Shown here: piece after piece, positions 1 to 7,724 of the stretch
Position numbering within the stretch: the first letter of the stretch is position 1
Layout of the letters: each line of letters begins with the position of its first letter
DNA from: JABMRP01 sp964444795
Lineage (GTDB): Bacteria > Planctomycetota > Planctomycetia > Pirellulales > Thermoguttaceae
Assembly: GCA_964444795.1 (NCBI GenBank)
Contig: CAYUIQ010000175.1
Coordinates: 1-19,240, forward strand
Length of the DNA: 19,240 nt
Direction of reading: 5' to 3'
Notes under the pieces: model-generated
Told to the model about the DNA's origin: nothing
Database searches by the model: none
The model's input: only the letters and a program-made list of their open reading frames with translations
Made by a program: the position numbers and the translations under genes

Positions 1-443
1 AAGGCGCGGATCCGATGGTCTTGGGTTTCCAGGGCAAAGGCGACCATCCACTGGGTGGTCTTGATCGTGCCCAACAGGGCCACCACATCGGGGGTCTCGA
101 TCAGGTGCAACTTGATCGGCTCGCCGGTCTTGGGGATCTTGTGCGGCGAGATCCGCACCGGCCGGTAGTCCGACGGAGCGGCCACACCGATCAATCCGTC
201 GCACGAAGGAAACACGTCGAGGCACGCTTCGAGCATCTCCTCGGTGGAAATAACGGGAACCACCCGGGCAGCGTCCGGATAATCGACGTCGACCGGCCCG
301 CTGACCACGACCGCTTCGTGCCCGGCCTCGATCACCGCATCGGCCAACGCTCGGCCCATGCGACCGCTGGAGGCATTGGTCAGGTAGCGCACCGGGTCGA
401 GGTACTGCCGCGTGGGACCGGAAGTAATCAGAATGCGGGACAT
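1..443 (-). CDS. coaB: Phosphopantothenate-cysteine ligase (CoaB), partial
   Basis: CoaB joins cysteine to 4'-phosphopantothenate with CTP in coenzyme A synthesis. I translated the reverse complement from the ATG at 443-441. It starts MSRILITSGPTR and continues with LDPVRYLTNASSGRMG, the nucleotide-binding signature of the CoaB half of Dfp/CoaBC. Further on come VSGP, AAPSDYR, HKIPK (the lysine of the E. coli KIKK region) and VAFALETQ, all in the expected order. About 147 residues are visible and the frame is open at the left edge, so the C-terminal part lies outside the window. The gene starts 31 nt after the coaC stop and is probably co-transcribed with it. In most bacteria the two activities are one fused polypeptide; here the CoaB half has its own start. 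Identification is secure; the start is the natural one because the motif begins only a few residues later. Confidence 0.93.
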   Translation of the reverse strand, partial: MSRILITSGPTRQYLDPVRYLTNASSGRMGRALADAVIEAGHEAVVVSGPVDVDYPDAARVVPVISTEEMLEACLDVFPSCDGLIGVAAPSDYRPVRISPHKIPKTGEPIKLHLIETPDVVALLGTIKTTQWMVAFALETQDHRIRA

Positions 444-474
444 GGGCGTTAAACGAACTCGGTTGCGGGCTTCG

Positions 475-1014
475 TCACGCGACCTTCGGCAGCATCTCGG
501 CAATGGTTGCGAAAATCTGTTCCGGCTCGGCCATGCGTCCCCGGCCTCGGGTGCCGCAACTGAGGTAGCCTTCGCCCGGTTCGATGATGTGGTATCCGTC
601 GGTTCGGACCTGGGCCACGTTGCGCTGCACGGCCGGCTTTTCCCACATGCGGTGGTTCATGGCGGGAGCCAGCAGCGCCGGGCCGGAAAACGCCAAAAGA
701 AGCGTGCTGAGGAGATCGTCGCCAAGTCCCCCGGCGATCTTTGCCAGGATGTTGGCCGTGGCCGGCGCGACACACAGCAAATCGGCCGACTCGGCCAGTT
801 CGATATGAGGATGCGCACTGGGGCCGAACGTCTCGGTCGCCACCGACCGGCCGGATAGGGCCTCGAACGTCTTGGGGCCAACCAGATGCGTGGCCGCCTC
901 GGTCATCACCACCGTCACGCCCGCCCCGGCTTGCACCAGCTTGCTCACCAGGGCCGCCGTCTTGAACGCGGCAATGCCGCCGGTCACGCCGATAATCAAC
1001 TCGCGGCCGTTCAT
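475..1014 (-). CDS. coaC: Phosphopantothenoylcysteine decarboxylase (CoaC)
   Basis: This FMN-dependent enzyme decarboxylates 4'-phosphopantothenoylcysteine to 4'-phosphopantetheine, the step after CoaB. The 179-residue product has the HFCD flavoprotein fold: ITGG-like start (GVTGGIAAFK, 9-18), catalytic His70 in HPHIEL, APATAN at 83-88, the PAMN motif at 117-120 with Asn120, and Cys153-Gly154 followed by GRGRM. These residues sit exactly five positions before E. coli Dfp His75, Asn125 and Cys158, so the active site looks complete. The protein stops (TGA at 477-475) where a fused CoaBC would continue into the ligase, so this is a stand-alone CoaC. Its ATG overlaps the rpoZ stop by 4 nt (ATGA), which suggests translational coupling. 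Confidence 0.95.
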   Translation of the reverse strand: MNGRELIIGVTGGIAAFKTAALVSKLVQAGAGVTVVMTEAATHLVGPKTFEALSGRSVATETFGPSAHPHIELAESADLLCVAPATANILAKIAGGLGDDLLSTLLLAFSGPALLAPAMNHRMWEKPAVQRNVAQVRTDGYHIIEPGEGYLSCGTRGRGRMAEPEQIFATIAEMLPKVA

Positions 1015-1271
1015 GGGCTGGGCAGTTCCAGTTCCGCGGGTCCGGTGGTTCCCGACTCGCCGACAATCTGAACGTTGGAGTCCAGGTCCAACCGGATCTT
1101 GTCCTGGAGGATCTCCTGGATGACGATCTCGAACTTGTCGTCTTTCTTGATATCCACCAAAGGCCGGCTGCCGGCATTCAACGCGACGAGCCGTTTCTGG
1201 ATCAGGGTCGACAGTTTGAATCGCCCCCCGACCTTATTGACGATCTTCTCTTCCCGCAGGTCATCGAGCAT
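1011..1271 (-). CDS. rpoZ: RNA polymerase omega subunit
   Basis: Omega helps fold and assemble the beta' subunit of RNA polymerase. The 86-residue product begins MLDDLREEKIVNKVGGRF, followed by LSTLIQKRLVALNAG and a C-terminal FEIVIQEILQDKI, matching the omega pattern of a conserved GxRFxL helix, a basic helix and an (A/V)xxEI segment. I chose the ATG at 1271 because it gives the normal length of about 80-90 residues; an upstream in-frame start would add 19 unsupported residues inside gmk. The gene overlaps the 3' end of gmk by 11 nt and the coaC start by 4 nt. The order gmk-rpoZ-coaBC is common across bacteria and supports the call. Confidence 0.9.
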   Translation of the reverse strand: MLDDLREEKIVNKVGGRFKLSTLIQKRLVALNAGSRPLVDIKKDDKFEIVIQEILQDKIRLDLDSNVQIVGESGTTGPAELELPSP

Positions 1272-1860
1272 CTTGTTGGGTCTCCTTTTCGAGCCTCTCC
1301 AGAGTTTCACGGATTTTCCGGACCGCATGGTCCAGATCGTCGTTGATCACCTGATACCGATACCGATCGGCAAATTCGAGTTCATTGCGTGCTTCGTCGA
1401 TCCGCCGCTTCAGCGCCTCTTCGCTCTCGGTGCCCCGGCCGCGCAGTCGCTGCTCAAGCTGATCGAGCGAACTGGTGCGGATGAAGAAGGAGAGAGCGTC
1501 GGGAAAACGCTCCAAGACGGCCATGGCGCCTTGCACGTCAATCTCCAAGACTACCCATTTCCCCGCGTCAAGGCCAGGGGTTACCTCGCTTTCCAGGGTC
1601 CCGTACCAGTGACCGCTGCCGAAAACCTCAAAACACTCGATGAACTGATCCTGCCGGCGGCGCCGGTCGAATTCTTCCGGGGTGAGAAACCGGTAGTCGG
1701 CCCCGTCGACCTCGCCGGCTCTGGGCGGACGCGTGGTTGCCGAAACACTGGCCACCAGCGGCACCGACGTCTCGGCAAACACCCGGCGTAATACCGACGT
1801 CTTCCCCGCTCCCGACGGTCCGGACACAATAATCAATTTGCCGCGTGCTACCGTGGCCAT
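1261..1860 (-). CDS. gmk: Guanylate kinase
   Basis: Guanylate kinase phosphorylates GMP to GDP with ATP. The 199-residue product is of normal length. It has the P-loop GPSGAGKTS at 14-22, the GMP-binding segment SATTRPPRAGEVDGADYRF (about 39-57), and the lid and base regions with EIDVQGA at 105-111 and RLRGRGTESEEALKRR near 138-153. The start ATG at 1860 lies 18 nt after the yicC stop, and the end overlaps rpoZ by 11 nt, so it sits in the middle of the minus-strand housekeeping operon. Nothing is missing from the catalytic motifs. Confidence 0.96.
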   Translation of the reverse strand: MATVARGKLIIVSGPSGAGKTSVLRRVFAETSVPLVASVSATTRPPRAGEVDGADYRFLTPEEFDRRRRQDQFIECFEVFGSGHWYGTLESEVTPGLDAGKWVVLEIDVQGAMAVLERFPDALSFFIRTSSLDQLEQRLRGRGTESEEALKRRIDEARNELEFADRYRYQVINDDLDHAVRKIRETLERLEKETQQDAR

Positions 1861-1878
1861 CGCTACTCAGGGTTGGGG

Positions 1879-2763
1879 TCACTCAACGTTCTGGATCATC
1901 TCGCGAATTCGCTCGATCGCCGCCTTGATCTCGATGACTCCGGCGGTGATTTCCACGTCGTTGGCCTTGGAGCCGATGGTATTGGCTTCCCGGAACATCT
2001 CTTGCGTGAGAAATTCGAGCTTCCGGCCGGCGCTTTCGGGCAGGGCCATGATCGAGCGAAACTGTTCCAGATGGCTTTTCAGTCGTACGGTTTCCTCGGA
2101 AATGTCGCTGCGATCGGCAAACATGCCGACCTCTCGGAGCAGATCGGCCGGTTCGAGGGTAACTTCATACTCGGCCAATACCTTGCTCAGCCGCTCGTGC
2201 AACCTTCGGCGATACTGGTCGACCACGCCCGGGGCGCGGCCTTCGATTTCTTCGAGATTGGCCACGATGGTTTGGCAATTGGTCTGAAGATCCTTGGCCA
2301 TGGCACCGCCTTCGTCGGCGCGCATCCGCAGGAGGTTTTCCAGGGCGGTTTCCAAGGTGCGGCCGATGATCGGCCAGTCGGTCTCCGCGTCGGCCCGTTC
2401 GGCCTGCTCTTCCTCAACGACCCCGGGCAGGGCGAGTAGGGCGTCGAAATTGACCGGGTCGGGTAGATTGCACCGACCGGCGACTTCGTGAAGCTGGCTC
2501 CGGTAGCTCTCCAGGACCGCGGCGTTGATTCGGTAATCGTCGGGCGTTTTGGCCTGCTCGACCCGCAACGACACTTGCACCGTTCCCCGCCGAATCCGCC
2601 GACGCACCGCCGCCTCGATCCTCGGCTCCAGCGCCGCGTATCCCTCGCTGCCGCGGAGCGAAAGCTTGAAGTATCGACTATTGATGGCGCGGACCTCGAA
2701 GCGCACGCTCAGCCCGTCCTGCAGGTTGTGCGCTTCGCCGAAACCGGTCATGCTTAGCAACAA
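1879..2763 (-). CDS. yicC: YicC family endoribonuclease
   Basis: YicC-type proteins are stress-linked endoribonucleases; E. coli YicC has been tied to turnover of the small RNA RyhB. The 294-residue product has the N-terminal signature MTGFGEA and VRAINSRYFKLSLR, and the C-terminal DUF1732 signature with TQEMFREANTIGSKAND and IEIKAAIERIREMIQNVE. The start is probably TTG at 2763: a GGGAG at 2778-2774 is 10 nt upstream of it, while the first ATG (2751, MTGFG) would be 22 nt from that site. Starting at TTG gives MLLSMTGFGEA, the usual few residues before the motif. The gene lies 30 nt downstream of secG and 18 nt upstream of gmk. The yicC-gmk-rpoZ order is widely conserved. Confidence 0.92.
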   Translation of the reverse strand: MLLSMTGFGEAHNLQDGLSVRFEVRAINSRYFKLSLRGSEGYAALEPRIEAAVRRRIRRGTVQVSLRVEQAKTPDDYRINAAVLESYRSQLHEVAGRCNLPDPVNFDALLALPGVVEEEQAERADAETDWPIIGRTLETALENLLRMRADEGGAMAKDLQTNCQTIVANLEEIEGRAPGVVDQYRRRLHERLSKVLAEYEVTLEPADLLREVGMFADRSDISEETVRLKSHLEQFRSIMALPESAGRKLEFLTQEMFREANTIGSKANDVEITAGVIEIKAAIERIREMIQNVE

Positions 2764-2793
2764 GGCAACGGCACTCCCGAAAAGGTGTGATGA

Positions 2794-3090
2794 CTAGCCC
2801 TCTCCGTCGGGCGTCGACTCGGAGGACGTCGCGGGAGCGGAGCCGCCCATTCTGTCCAGCCTGCTGTGGCTGAAATACCACACGCTGAATACGCAGAGGA
2901 GAATCCAAAAGGCGACGACTCCAAACGTAACCCACATGAACGTACTACCCGCCTTGGTCCCAAAGGCGCTCTGACCGCCCATGCCGCCGAACGCACCGGA
3001 CAGTCCTCCCCCTTTGCCTCGCTGGACAAGCACCAGCAAGATCAAGAACAAGGCGGTCAGCAACAACAAGATCATCAAGAAGATTCCCAT
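2794..3090 (-). CDS. secG: Preprotein translocase subunit SecG
   Basis: SecG is the small accessory subunit of the SecYEG channel in the inner membrane. The 98-residue product has two predicted transmembrane segments, about residues 3-22 and 50-72. The connecting loop carries the family hallmark QRGKGGGLSGAFGG at 23-36 and SAFGTKAG at 41-48. The C-terminal tail (from about 76) is polar and rich in Ser, Thr and Gly. It lies 68 nt after the tpiA stop and 30 nt before yicC. tpiA-secG is a common bacterial gene pair. The start ATG at 3090 is directly followed by the first hydrophobic helix, as usual for SecG. Confidence 0.93.
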   Translation of the reverse strand: MGIFLMILLLLTALFLILLVLVQRGKGGGLSGAFGGMGGQSAFGTKAGSTFMWVTFGVVAFWILLCVFSVWYFSHSRLDRMGGSAPATSSESTPDGEG

Positions 3091-3158
3091 GACTTCCGGC
3101 CTTCATTCTCGCGTGCGTGGGGGTGTAACGTTACTGCAAAGTGGGGGGTTATCGATGG

Positions 3159-3917
3159 CTATTCCGCAGCGGTACGAATCACCGGCACAAATAGATCGGC
3201 CTTGAGACTCGCTCCGCCGATCAGACAACCGTCGATATTGGGCTTGGCGAGCAATTCGGCCGCATTGCCGGGCTTGACGCTTCCGCCATATTGAATTCGC
3301 ACCGCCTGGGCAACTTCACTATTGTAGCGATCTTCCATCAGCTTGCGAAGGTCGAGATGGACTTCTTCCGCCTGCTCGGGCGAAGCGACTTTGCCGGTGC
3401 CAATGGCCCAAACCGGCTCATAGGCCAGTGTAATCTGGCCCATCTGCTCGGCGGTCACGCCCGCCAGAGAGCCGTCGAACTGGTTGCGGATCACATCGCC
3501 GGTCGTTCCGGCCTCCCGCTCGGCCAACAATTCGCCCACACAGACAATCGGTTCCAGCCCAGCCGCCAAAGCGGCCAAGACTTTTTTATTGACGTCTTCA
3601 TTGGATTCACCCATCTCGTGCCGGCGCTCACTGTGGCCGAGGATGACACAACGGCAGCCGACGTCCAGCAGCATCGCGGCGCTAAGTTCGCCGGTAAATG
3701 CCCCCTCCGGCTGGTGGTACATATTCTGGGCACCCATGACCATCTGCGAGCCGGAAATTACCGAACCGACCGCATCGAGATAGACGCTCGGCGGACACAA
3801 AGCCACGTCGACTCCCTCGATCCCCGTGGTCTGGGAAGCCACCTCGGTGGCCAACGAGATAGCCGAGGCCCGATCGAGGTTCATCTTCCAATTGCCGGCA
3901 ATATACGGACGTCGCAT
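3159..3917 (-). CDS. tpiA: Triosephosphate isomerase
   Basis: TpiA interconverts dihydroxyacetone phosphate and glyceraldehyde 3-phosphate in glycolysis and gluconeogenesis. From the ATG at 3917 the product has 252 residues, a normal length. Catalytic residues are all present: Asn9 and Lys11 in AGNWKMN, His95 in LGHSERR, Glu167 in AYEPVWAIGTGK, with the mobile loop 6 following, and the phosphate-binding GGS at 211-213 and GGAS at 234-237. I preferred this start to an upstream in-frame one (3944) because the conserved RRPYIAGNWKMN follows at once and a GAGGAG lies about 9 nt upstream. It begins the tpiA-secG-yicC-gmk-rpoZ-coaC-coaB run; pheA ends 123 nt upstream. Confidence 0.97.
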   Translation of the reverse strand: MRRPYIAGNWKMNLDRASAISLATEVASQTTGIEGVDVALCPPSVYLDAVGSVISGSQMVMGAQNMYHQPEGAFTGELSAAMLLDVGCRCVILGHSERRHEMGESNEDVNKKVLAALAAGLEPIVCVGELLAEREAGTTGDVIRNQFDGSLAGVTAEQMGQITLAYEPVWAIGTGKVASPEQAEEVHLDLRKLMEDRYNSEVAQAVRIQYGGSVKPGNAAELLAKPNIDGCLIGGASLKADLFVPVIRTAAE

Positions 3918-4031
3918 GATTTCCACTCCTCTTCCAGGACGCAAGTGCTTTATTGATATAGACTTCAGCCGATGTGACGGCGATCGCTCGTCCGATCCGC
4001 CCCCGGCCGATTCTCCCCACAGTTCGACAAA

Positions 4032-4056
4032 CCCACCATTCTACCCGACGGGTGGG
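4032..4056 (-). terminator. Possible weak hairpin terminator after pheA
   Basis: Read on the minus strand, CCCACC (4056-4051) can pair with GGTGGG (4037-4032) across a 13-nt loop that includes the pheA TAG stop (4043-4041), followed by TTTG. The stem is only 6 bp and the T-run is short, so this may not terminate well. It lies between pheA and tpiA, where an operon boundary would be reasonable. Confidence 0.25.
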
Positions 4057-5165
4057 GCCGCGGGGAAGGAGCCCAGGACCGAAAGTCGCAACGCTTTTCG
4101 CTCCAACGAGGCGATTGCCCGGCGCACTCGGGCGTCGTTCTCGTGCCCCTCCATCTCCACAAAGAACAGATACCCGCGATCGGATCCGGGGATCGGAAAC
4201 GACTCGATCCACGTCAGATTCAGGCGATTTCGCTTGAAAATCCCCATTGCCTCGGCCAGCGTCCCCGGCCGGTGCTCGACCTGGAACATCATAGCCGTCC
4301 GGTCGCAGCCGGTCCGCTTTGCCGAATGATTGCCGATGACGGCAAACCGGGTAGCATTGGACGGGTTATCCTCGATGTTCTCGGCCAGCACCCCCAGGCC
4401 GTAATGAATACCTGCCTGGAGACTGGCAACTGCCGCGGCCCCCGGCTTTTCCCGGGCCAATTGCGCGGCGGTGGATGTGCTGGTCACTTCGATCGTCCGC
4501 GCGGCCGGCAGATGGCGGGCCACCCAGTTGCGGCACTGCGAAAGGGCCTGCGGCTTGCTGTAAATCTCCTTGATTTCTTCGCGGGGACCTTTGCCCAAGA
4601 GCGTGTGATGGATTTGCAGTTCGACCTCGCCGCACACCCGAACCGGTAGCCGAGCGAACATCTCCAGCGTGTCGGCGACGCGACCATCGGTCGAGTTTTC
4701 CACCGGGACCAACCCGTAGTCGGAATGTCCGCGGTTGACTTCCTCGAACACCGCCGCGATGCTGCCCACCGGCACCAATTCGACACTCTGGCCAAATCGG
4801 TGAATGGCCGCCAAATGGCTGAAACTATACGTCGGACCGAGAAAAGCGACCCGTAGCGGCCGCACCATGGCCCGGCAACCGCTGAGCAACTCCCGAAAAA
4901 CGGCCCGGACCGAGCCGCGCGAAAGGGCGCTCTTATTGGCTTTCTCCACCCGCTCCAACACATCCTCGTCTCGGGTGGCGTCGAAGACCGGTTCGCCTTC
5001 CGCTTGGCGAAGCTTGCCCTCGGCGGCCACCAACTTGGCCCGCTGGGCAATCAGCTTCAGCAACTCCCGGTCCAGCCGATCGATTTGCGTTCGCACCGCC
5101 GGTACGGTCGTGGCTTGAGCCGGGCGACGTCGCTTCGGAGCAGCCTTCGTTTTCTTCTTCGCCAT
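4041..5165 (-). CDS. pheA: Bifunctional chorismate mutase/prephenate dehydratase
   Basis: The P-protein turns chorismate into prephenate and then phenylpyruvate for phenylalanine synthesis. From the ATG at 5165 the product has 374 residues. A Lys/Arg-rich leader (2-14) precedes an AroQ-type chorismate mutase (about 20-100, with RTQIDRLDRELLKLIAQR). Prephenate dehydratase follows (about 104-280), with AFLGPTYSFSHLAA, VPVENSTDGRVADT and the catalytic TRF at 272-274. An ACT domain is at about 288-365. The usual ACT motifs GAL(V) and ESRP appear here as GTLA (301-304) and ESFP (321-324), so phenylalanine feedback may be altered; that is inference. An in-frame ATG at 5198 would add 11 residues but is less likely than MAKKK. 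It is divergent from the GH32 gene and upstream of tpiA. Confidence 0.94.
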   Translation of the reverse strand: MAKKKTKAAPKRRRPAQATTVPAVRTQIDRLDRELLKLIAQRAKLVAAEGKLRQAEGEPVFDATRDEDVLERVEKANKSALSRGSVRAVFRELLSGCRAMVRPLRVAFLGPTYSFSHLAAIHRFGQSVELVPVGSIAAVFEEVNRGHSDYGLVPVENSTDGRVADTLEMFARLPVRVCGEVELQIHHTLLGKGPREEIKEIYSKPQALSQCRNWVARHLPAARTIEVTSTSTAAQLAREKPGAAAVASLQAGIHYGLGVLAENIEDNPSNATRFAVIGNHSAKRTGCDRTAMMFQVEHRPGTLAEAMGIFKRNRLNLTWIESFPIPGSDRGYLFFVEMEGHENDARVRRAIASLERKALRLSVLGSFPAAPPVG

Positions 5166-5298
5166 GTGTCGCAATCTCGCCGGTGGGCTGAGCCGCACCG
5201 TAGTCGGGGTATGTGGGGGGTAGTCAGCGGGGGGTGCCCATGAGAACCCTTTCTTGTACTGCGAATGGGCCGGAGTGTCAAGCCTACGCCCGGCTTAC

Positions 5299-5328
5299 TT
5301 GACCCATGGCACGGTCTCGCGGCAAAAT
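5299..5328 (+). promoter_or_regulatory. Possible sigma-70-like promoter for the GH32 gene
   Basis: TTGACC at 5299-5304 and CAAAAT at 5323-5328 are separated by 18 nt, a plausible -35/-10 pair about 85 nt upstream of the GH32 start codon. It lies in the 248-nt divergent region between pheA and the GH32 gene. The -10 match is moderate and planctomycete promoters are poorly defined, so this is tentative. Confidence 0.25.
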
Positions 5329-5398
5329 GATGCCCGGACCGTGGAAATCCGAAATTCACTGGGGCGTGGGTTCACTCGATCCCGACCAAACCGGCAAC

Positions 5399-5404
5399 AG
5401 GAGG
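5399..5404 (+). promoter_or_regulatory. Ribosome binding site that sets the GH32 start
   Basis: A perfect AGGAGG ends 9 nt before the ATG at 5414. It supports that start over an in-frame ATG at 5306, whose 36 extra residues show no signal-peptide character. Confidence 0.8.
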
Positions 5405-5413
5405 CAACGCAAC

Positions 5414-7705
5414 ATGAAGAAGACGGTTTTGTTCCCACTCGCGGCGATCCTCGTCGCCACATGCGTCGCAAACGTGTGCGCCGCCGCCGATAAACCTTTG
5501 GTCGACAAAACGCTGGTCGTCTGGGTGTCGCCCGCCAGTCTCACGCAGAAAGGCGGCACGGCGCTGACCATCGATGCCAATGGAATCGACCGTTTCGACG
5601 GCATCGTCTTCGGCGAACTCCAGCCGAAGGTATGGATGCCGGGCAGCAACGGTCATCAACGCACCGAGAAGGATCAATCCGATTGGCCCGAGGAGACCGC
5701 CTCGCCGGACGAGTTCGTGCAGATGGCGATCGTCTATCAGGGCCAACACATCACGGTCTACCGCAACGGCGAACCCTACGCGAAGTACACCACCGGCGGA
5801 CAGCCGTATTCGTTCGGGCCGCGGTCGATCGTGATGTTCGGACCGCGCCATCTCGCCCATCGCAACGACCGTTTCACCGGACGCATTAAGGATGCTCGGA
5901 TCTACGCCCGGCCGCTCGACCGGGCGACCATCGCCGCGATGCGGCCGGGAGAGCCAGTCCCCGGGCTGGAGCCCTGGGCGTGGTGGGATTTTGCCAGGAC
6001 GGGAACCTACGAGAAGACCGGGCGTTTCAACGAAATCAAACTCGGCGGCGACGCCACGCTCCAGGACGGATGTCTCGTGTTGGGCGAGGACAGTGCGTCG
6101 ATGATCGCCGCCAGCACCACGGGCGACGGGTCGCAAACCGCGGCCGTGCCGAAGGAATGGTCCGTCGCCGACCCCGTCCCCGCGGCGGTGGTTCAATCGA
6201 CGCGGCTGCTGCGCGAACGTTTGCTCGACGATCCGTACCGCCCGGGCTATCACTTCTGCGTGCCTGAGGACATGGGACGGCCCGGCGATTCTAACGGCTG
6301 TTTCTATGCCAACGGGCGTTATCACCTGATGTATCTCTACAACCGCAACGGCGTCGGTTTTTGTTGGGGGCATATCTCCAGTAAGGATCTCGTTCATTGG
6401 CGCCATCATCCCGACGCCATCGGCCCCGGCGACGGCGACGAAGGATGTTTTAGCGGCGGGGCGTTCGTCGACGACGACGGAACCGCATATCTCTCCTACT
6501 GGATGCTCTGGGGTGATAAGGGGATCGGGCTGGCCAAGAGCAACGATCGCCATTACGACCATTGGCGGAAACTCGAAGCGAATCCCGTCATCAAGTCGAC
6601 CGAGTGGGGGATCACCGAAACTGAAGACCAGGACGGCAATCCGGTCATCTACGGCTCGGCCGATCCGACCAACATCTGGAAGAAGGACGGGAAGTACTAC
6701 ATCCTGGGCGGCAATCTGTTGGTCTTGAACAAATACGGGCGCAAGCCGGACGCTCCGCCGGAACATCAAGGCGACCGGCTCTATCTCCTGGAGTCGGAGG
6801 ACCTCCAGAAGTGGAACTACAAGGGCGTCTTCTACCAGCGCCGCGACGAGTGGACCGACCGTAGCGAGGACAACATGTGTCCCAGTTTTCTCCCCTTGCC
6901 GTCGAGCCCCGAGGGCGGCCCGCCGAGTGAAAAGCACCTGCTGCTGTTCATCAGTCACAACAAGGGCTGCCAGTATTACGTCGGCGATTACGACACCCGC
7001 GCCGATCGGTTCATCCCCACCAGCCACGGACGCATGACCTGGGTCGACAACACGTACTTCGCGCCCGAGGCACTGGTCGATGATCAAGGCCGGCAGATCA
7101 TGTGGTCGTGGCTGACGGACAACCCGGGCGGCGAGCCGCAAAAAGGATGGTCCGGCGTGTACGGACTTCCCCGGTCGCTCTGGCTGGGAGCCGATGGCAC
7201 GCTACGGATGCGGCCCGTCGAGGAACTCGAAATGCTCCGCTGCGACCAACAGACGTTCGACGACGTCACGCTGGCGGACGGCGAGACGCAAACGCTCGAC
7301 GGCGTGGTGGGCGATTCGTGCGAACTGGAAATCACCGTCGACCCGTCGACGGCAACGAAGTGCGGCGTGAAAGTTCGTGCCTCGCCCGGCGGCGAGGAAG
7401 AAACGTTGCTCTACTACGACGTCGAGGCGAAGAAACTCGTCTTCGACGCCACCCGTAGCGGAATCGACGGGCGCCGCAAACTTGAGCAAGCACCGTTTGA
7501 GTTGAAAAAGGACGAGCCGCTCGTGCTGCGCGTGTTCGTCGACAAATCGATCGTCGAAGTCTACGCCAACGATCGCCAGGCGATCTGTCGTCGCGTCTAC
7601 CCCGGCCGCGCCGACAGCCTGGGGGTCACGCTATTCGCCACCGGCGGCGGAGCGAAGTTTTCCGGCGTCAAGGCCTGGGAAATGATGCCGTCGAATCCGT
7701 ATTAG
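5414..7705 (+). CDS. Secreted GH32-family glycoside hydrolase with LamG-like N-terminal domain
   Basis: The 763-residue product starts with a Sec signal peptide (MKKTVLFPLAAILVATCVANVCAA). A concanavalin/LamG-like domain follows (about 30-195, with FTGRIKDARIYARPLD). Next is a GH32 five-bladed propeller (about 270-600) and a C-terminal beta-sandwich with FVDKSIVEVYAND near 708. GH32 enzymes cleave fructosides (sucrose, levan, inulin). Motif 1 is PGDSNG in place of NDPNG, keeping the nucleophile Asp292. Motif 2 is SADP in place of RDP, keeping Asp417. In motif 3, WECPD is replaced by NMCPSF: the acid/base Glu position is Met488, with Glu485 three residues earlier. WGHISSKDLVHWRH and GLPRSLWL are typical GH32. 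Family membership is firm; substrate, and whether it is hydrolytic in the usual way, are open. It stands alone, divergent from pheA. Confidence 0.88.
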   Translation: MKKTVLFPLAAILVATCVANVCAAADKPLVDKTLVVWVSPASLTQKGGTALTIDANGIDRFDGIVFGELQPKVWMPGSNGHQRTEKDQSDWPEETASPDEFVQMAIVYQGQHITVYRNGEPYAKYTTGGQPYSFGPRSIVMFGPRHLAHRNDRFTGRIKDARIYARPLDRATIAAMRPGEPVPGLEPWAWWDFARTGTYEKTGRFNEIKLGGDATLQDGCLVLGEDSASMIAASTTGDGSQTAAVPKEWSVADPVPAAVVQSTRLLRERLLDDPYRPGYHFCVPEDMGRPGDSNGCFYANGRYHLMYLYNRNGVGFCWGHISSKDLVHWRHHPDAIGPGDGDEGCFSGGAFVDDDGTAYLSYWMLWGDKGIGLAKSNDRHYDHWRKLEANPVIKSTEWGITETEDQDGNPVIYGSADPTNIWKKDGKYYILGGNLLVLNKYGRKPDAPPEHQGDRLYLLESEDLQKWNYKGVFYQRRDEWTDRSEDNMCPSFLPLPSSPEGGPPSEKHLLLFISHNKGCQYYVGDYDTRADRFIPTSHGRMTWVDNTYFAPEALVDDQGRQIMWSWLTDNPGGEPQKGWSGVYGLPRSLWLGADGTLRMRPVEELEMLRCDQQTFDDVTLADGETQTLDGVVGDSCELEITVDPSTATKCGVKVRASPGGEEETLLYYDVEAKKLVFDATRSGIDGRRKLEQAPFELKKDEPLVLRVFVDKSIVEVYANDRQAICRRVYPGRADSLGVTLFATGGGAKFSGVKAWEMMPSNPY

Positions 7706-7724
7706 TGCGTAGTGTTTCTTGGTT

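Noticed and set aside
3125..3134. Perfect 10-bp palindrome GTAACGTTAC between tpiA and secG
   Set aside because: Too short to call an operator; there is one copy and no flanking symmetry.
5372..7141. Long open frame (about 589 codons) antisense to the GH32 gene
   Set aside because: It mirrors the GC-rich third-position bias of the GH32 gene, has no recognisable domain and no ribosome site; the plus-strand gene has a signal peptide, AGGAGG and family motifs.
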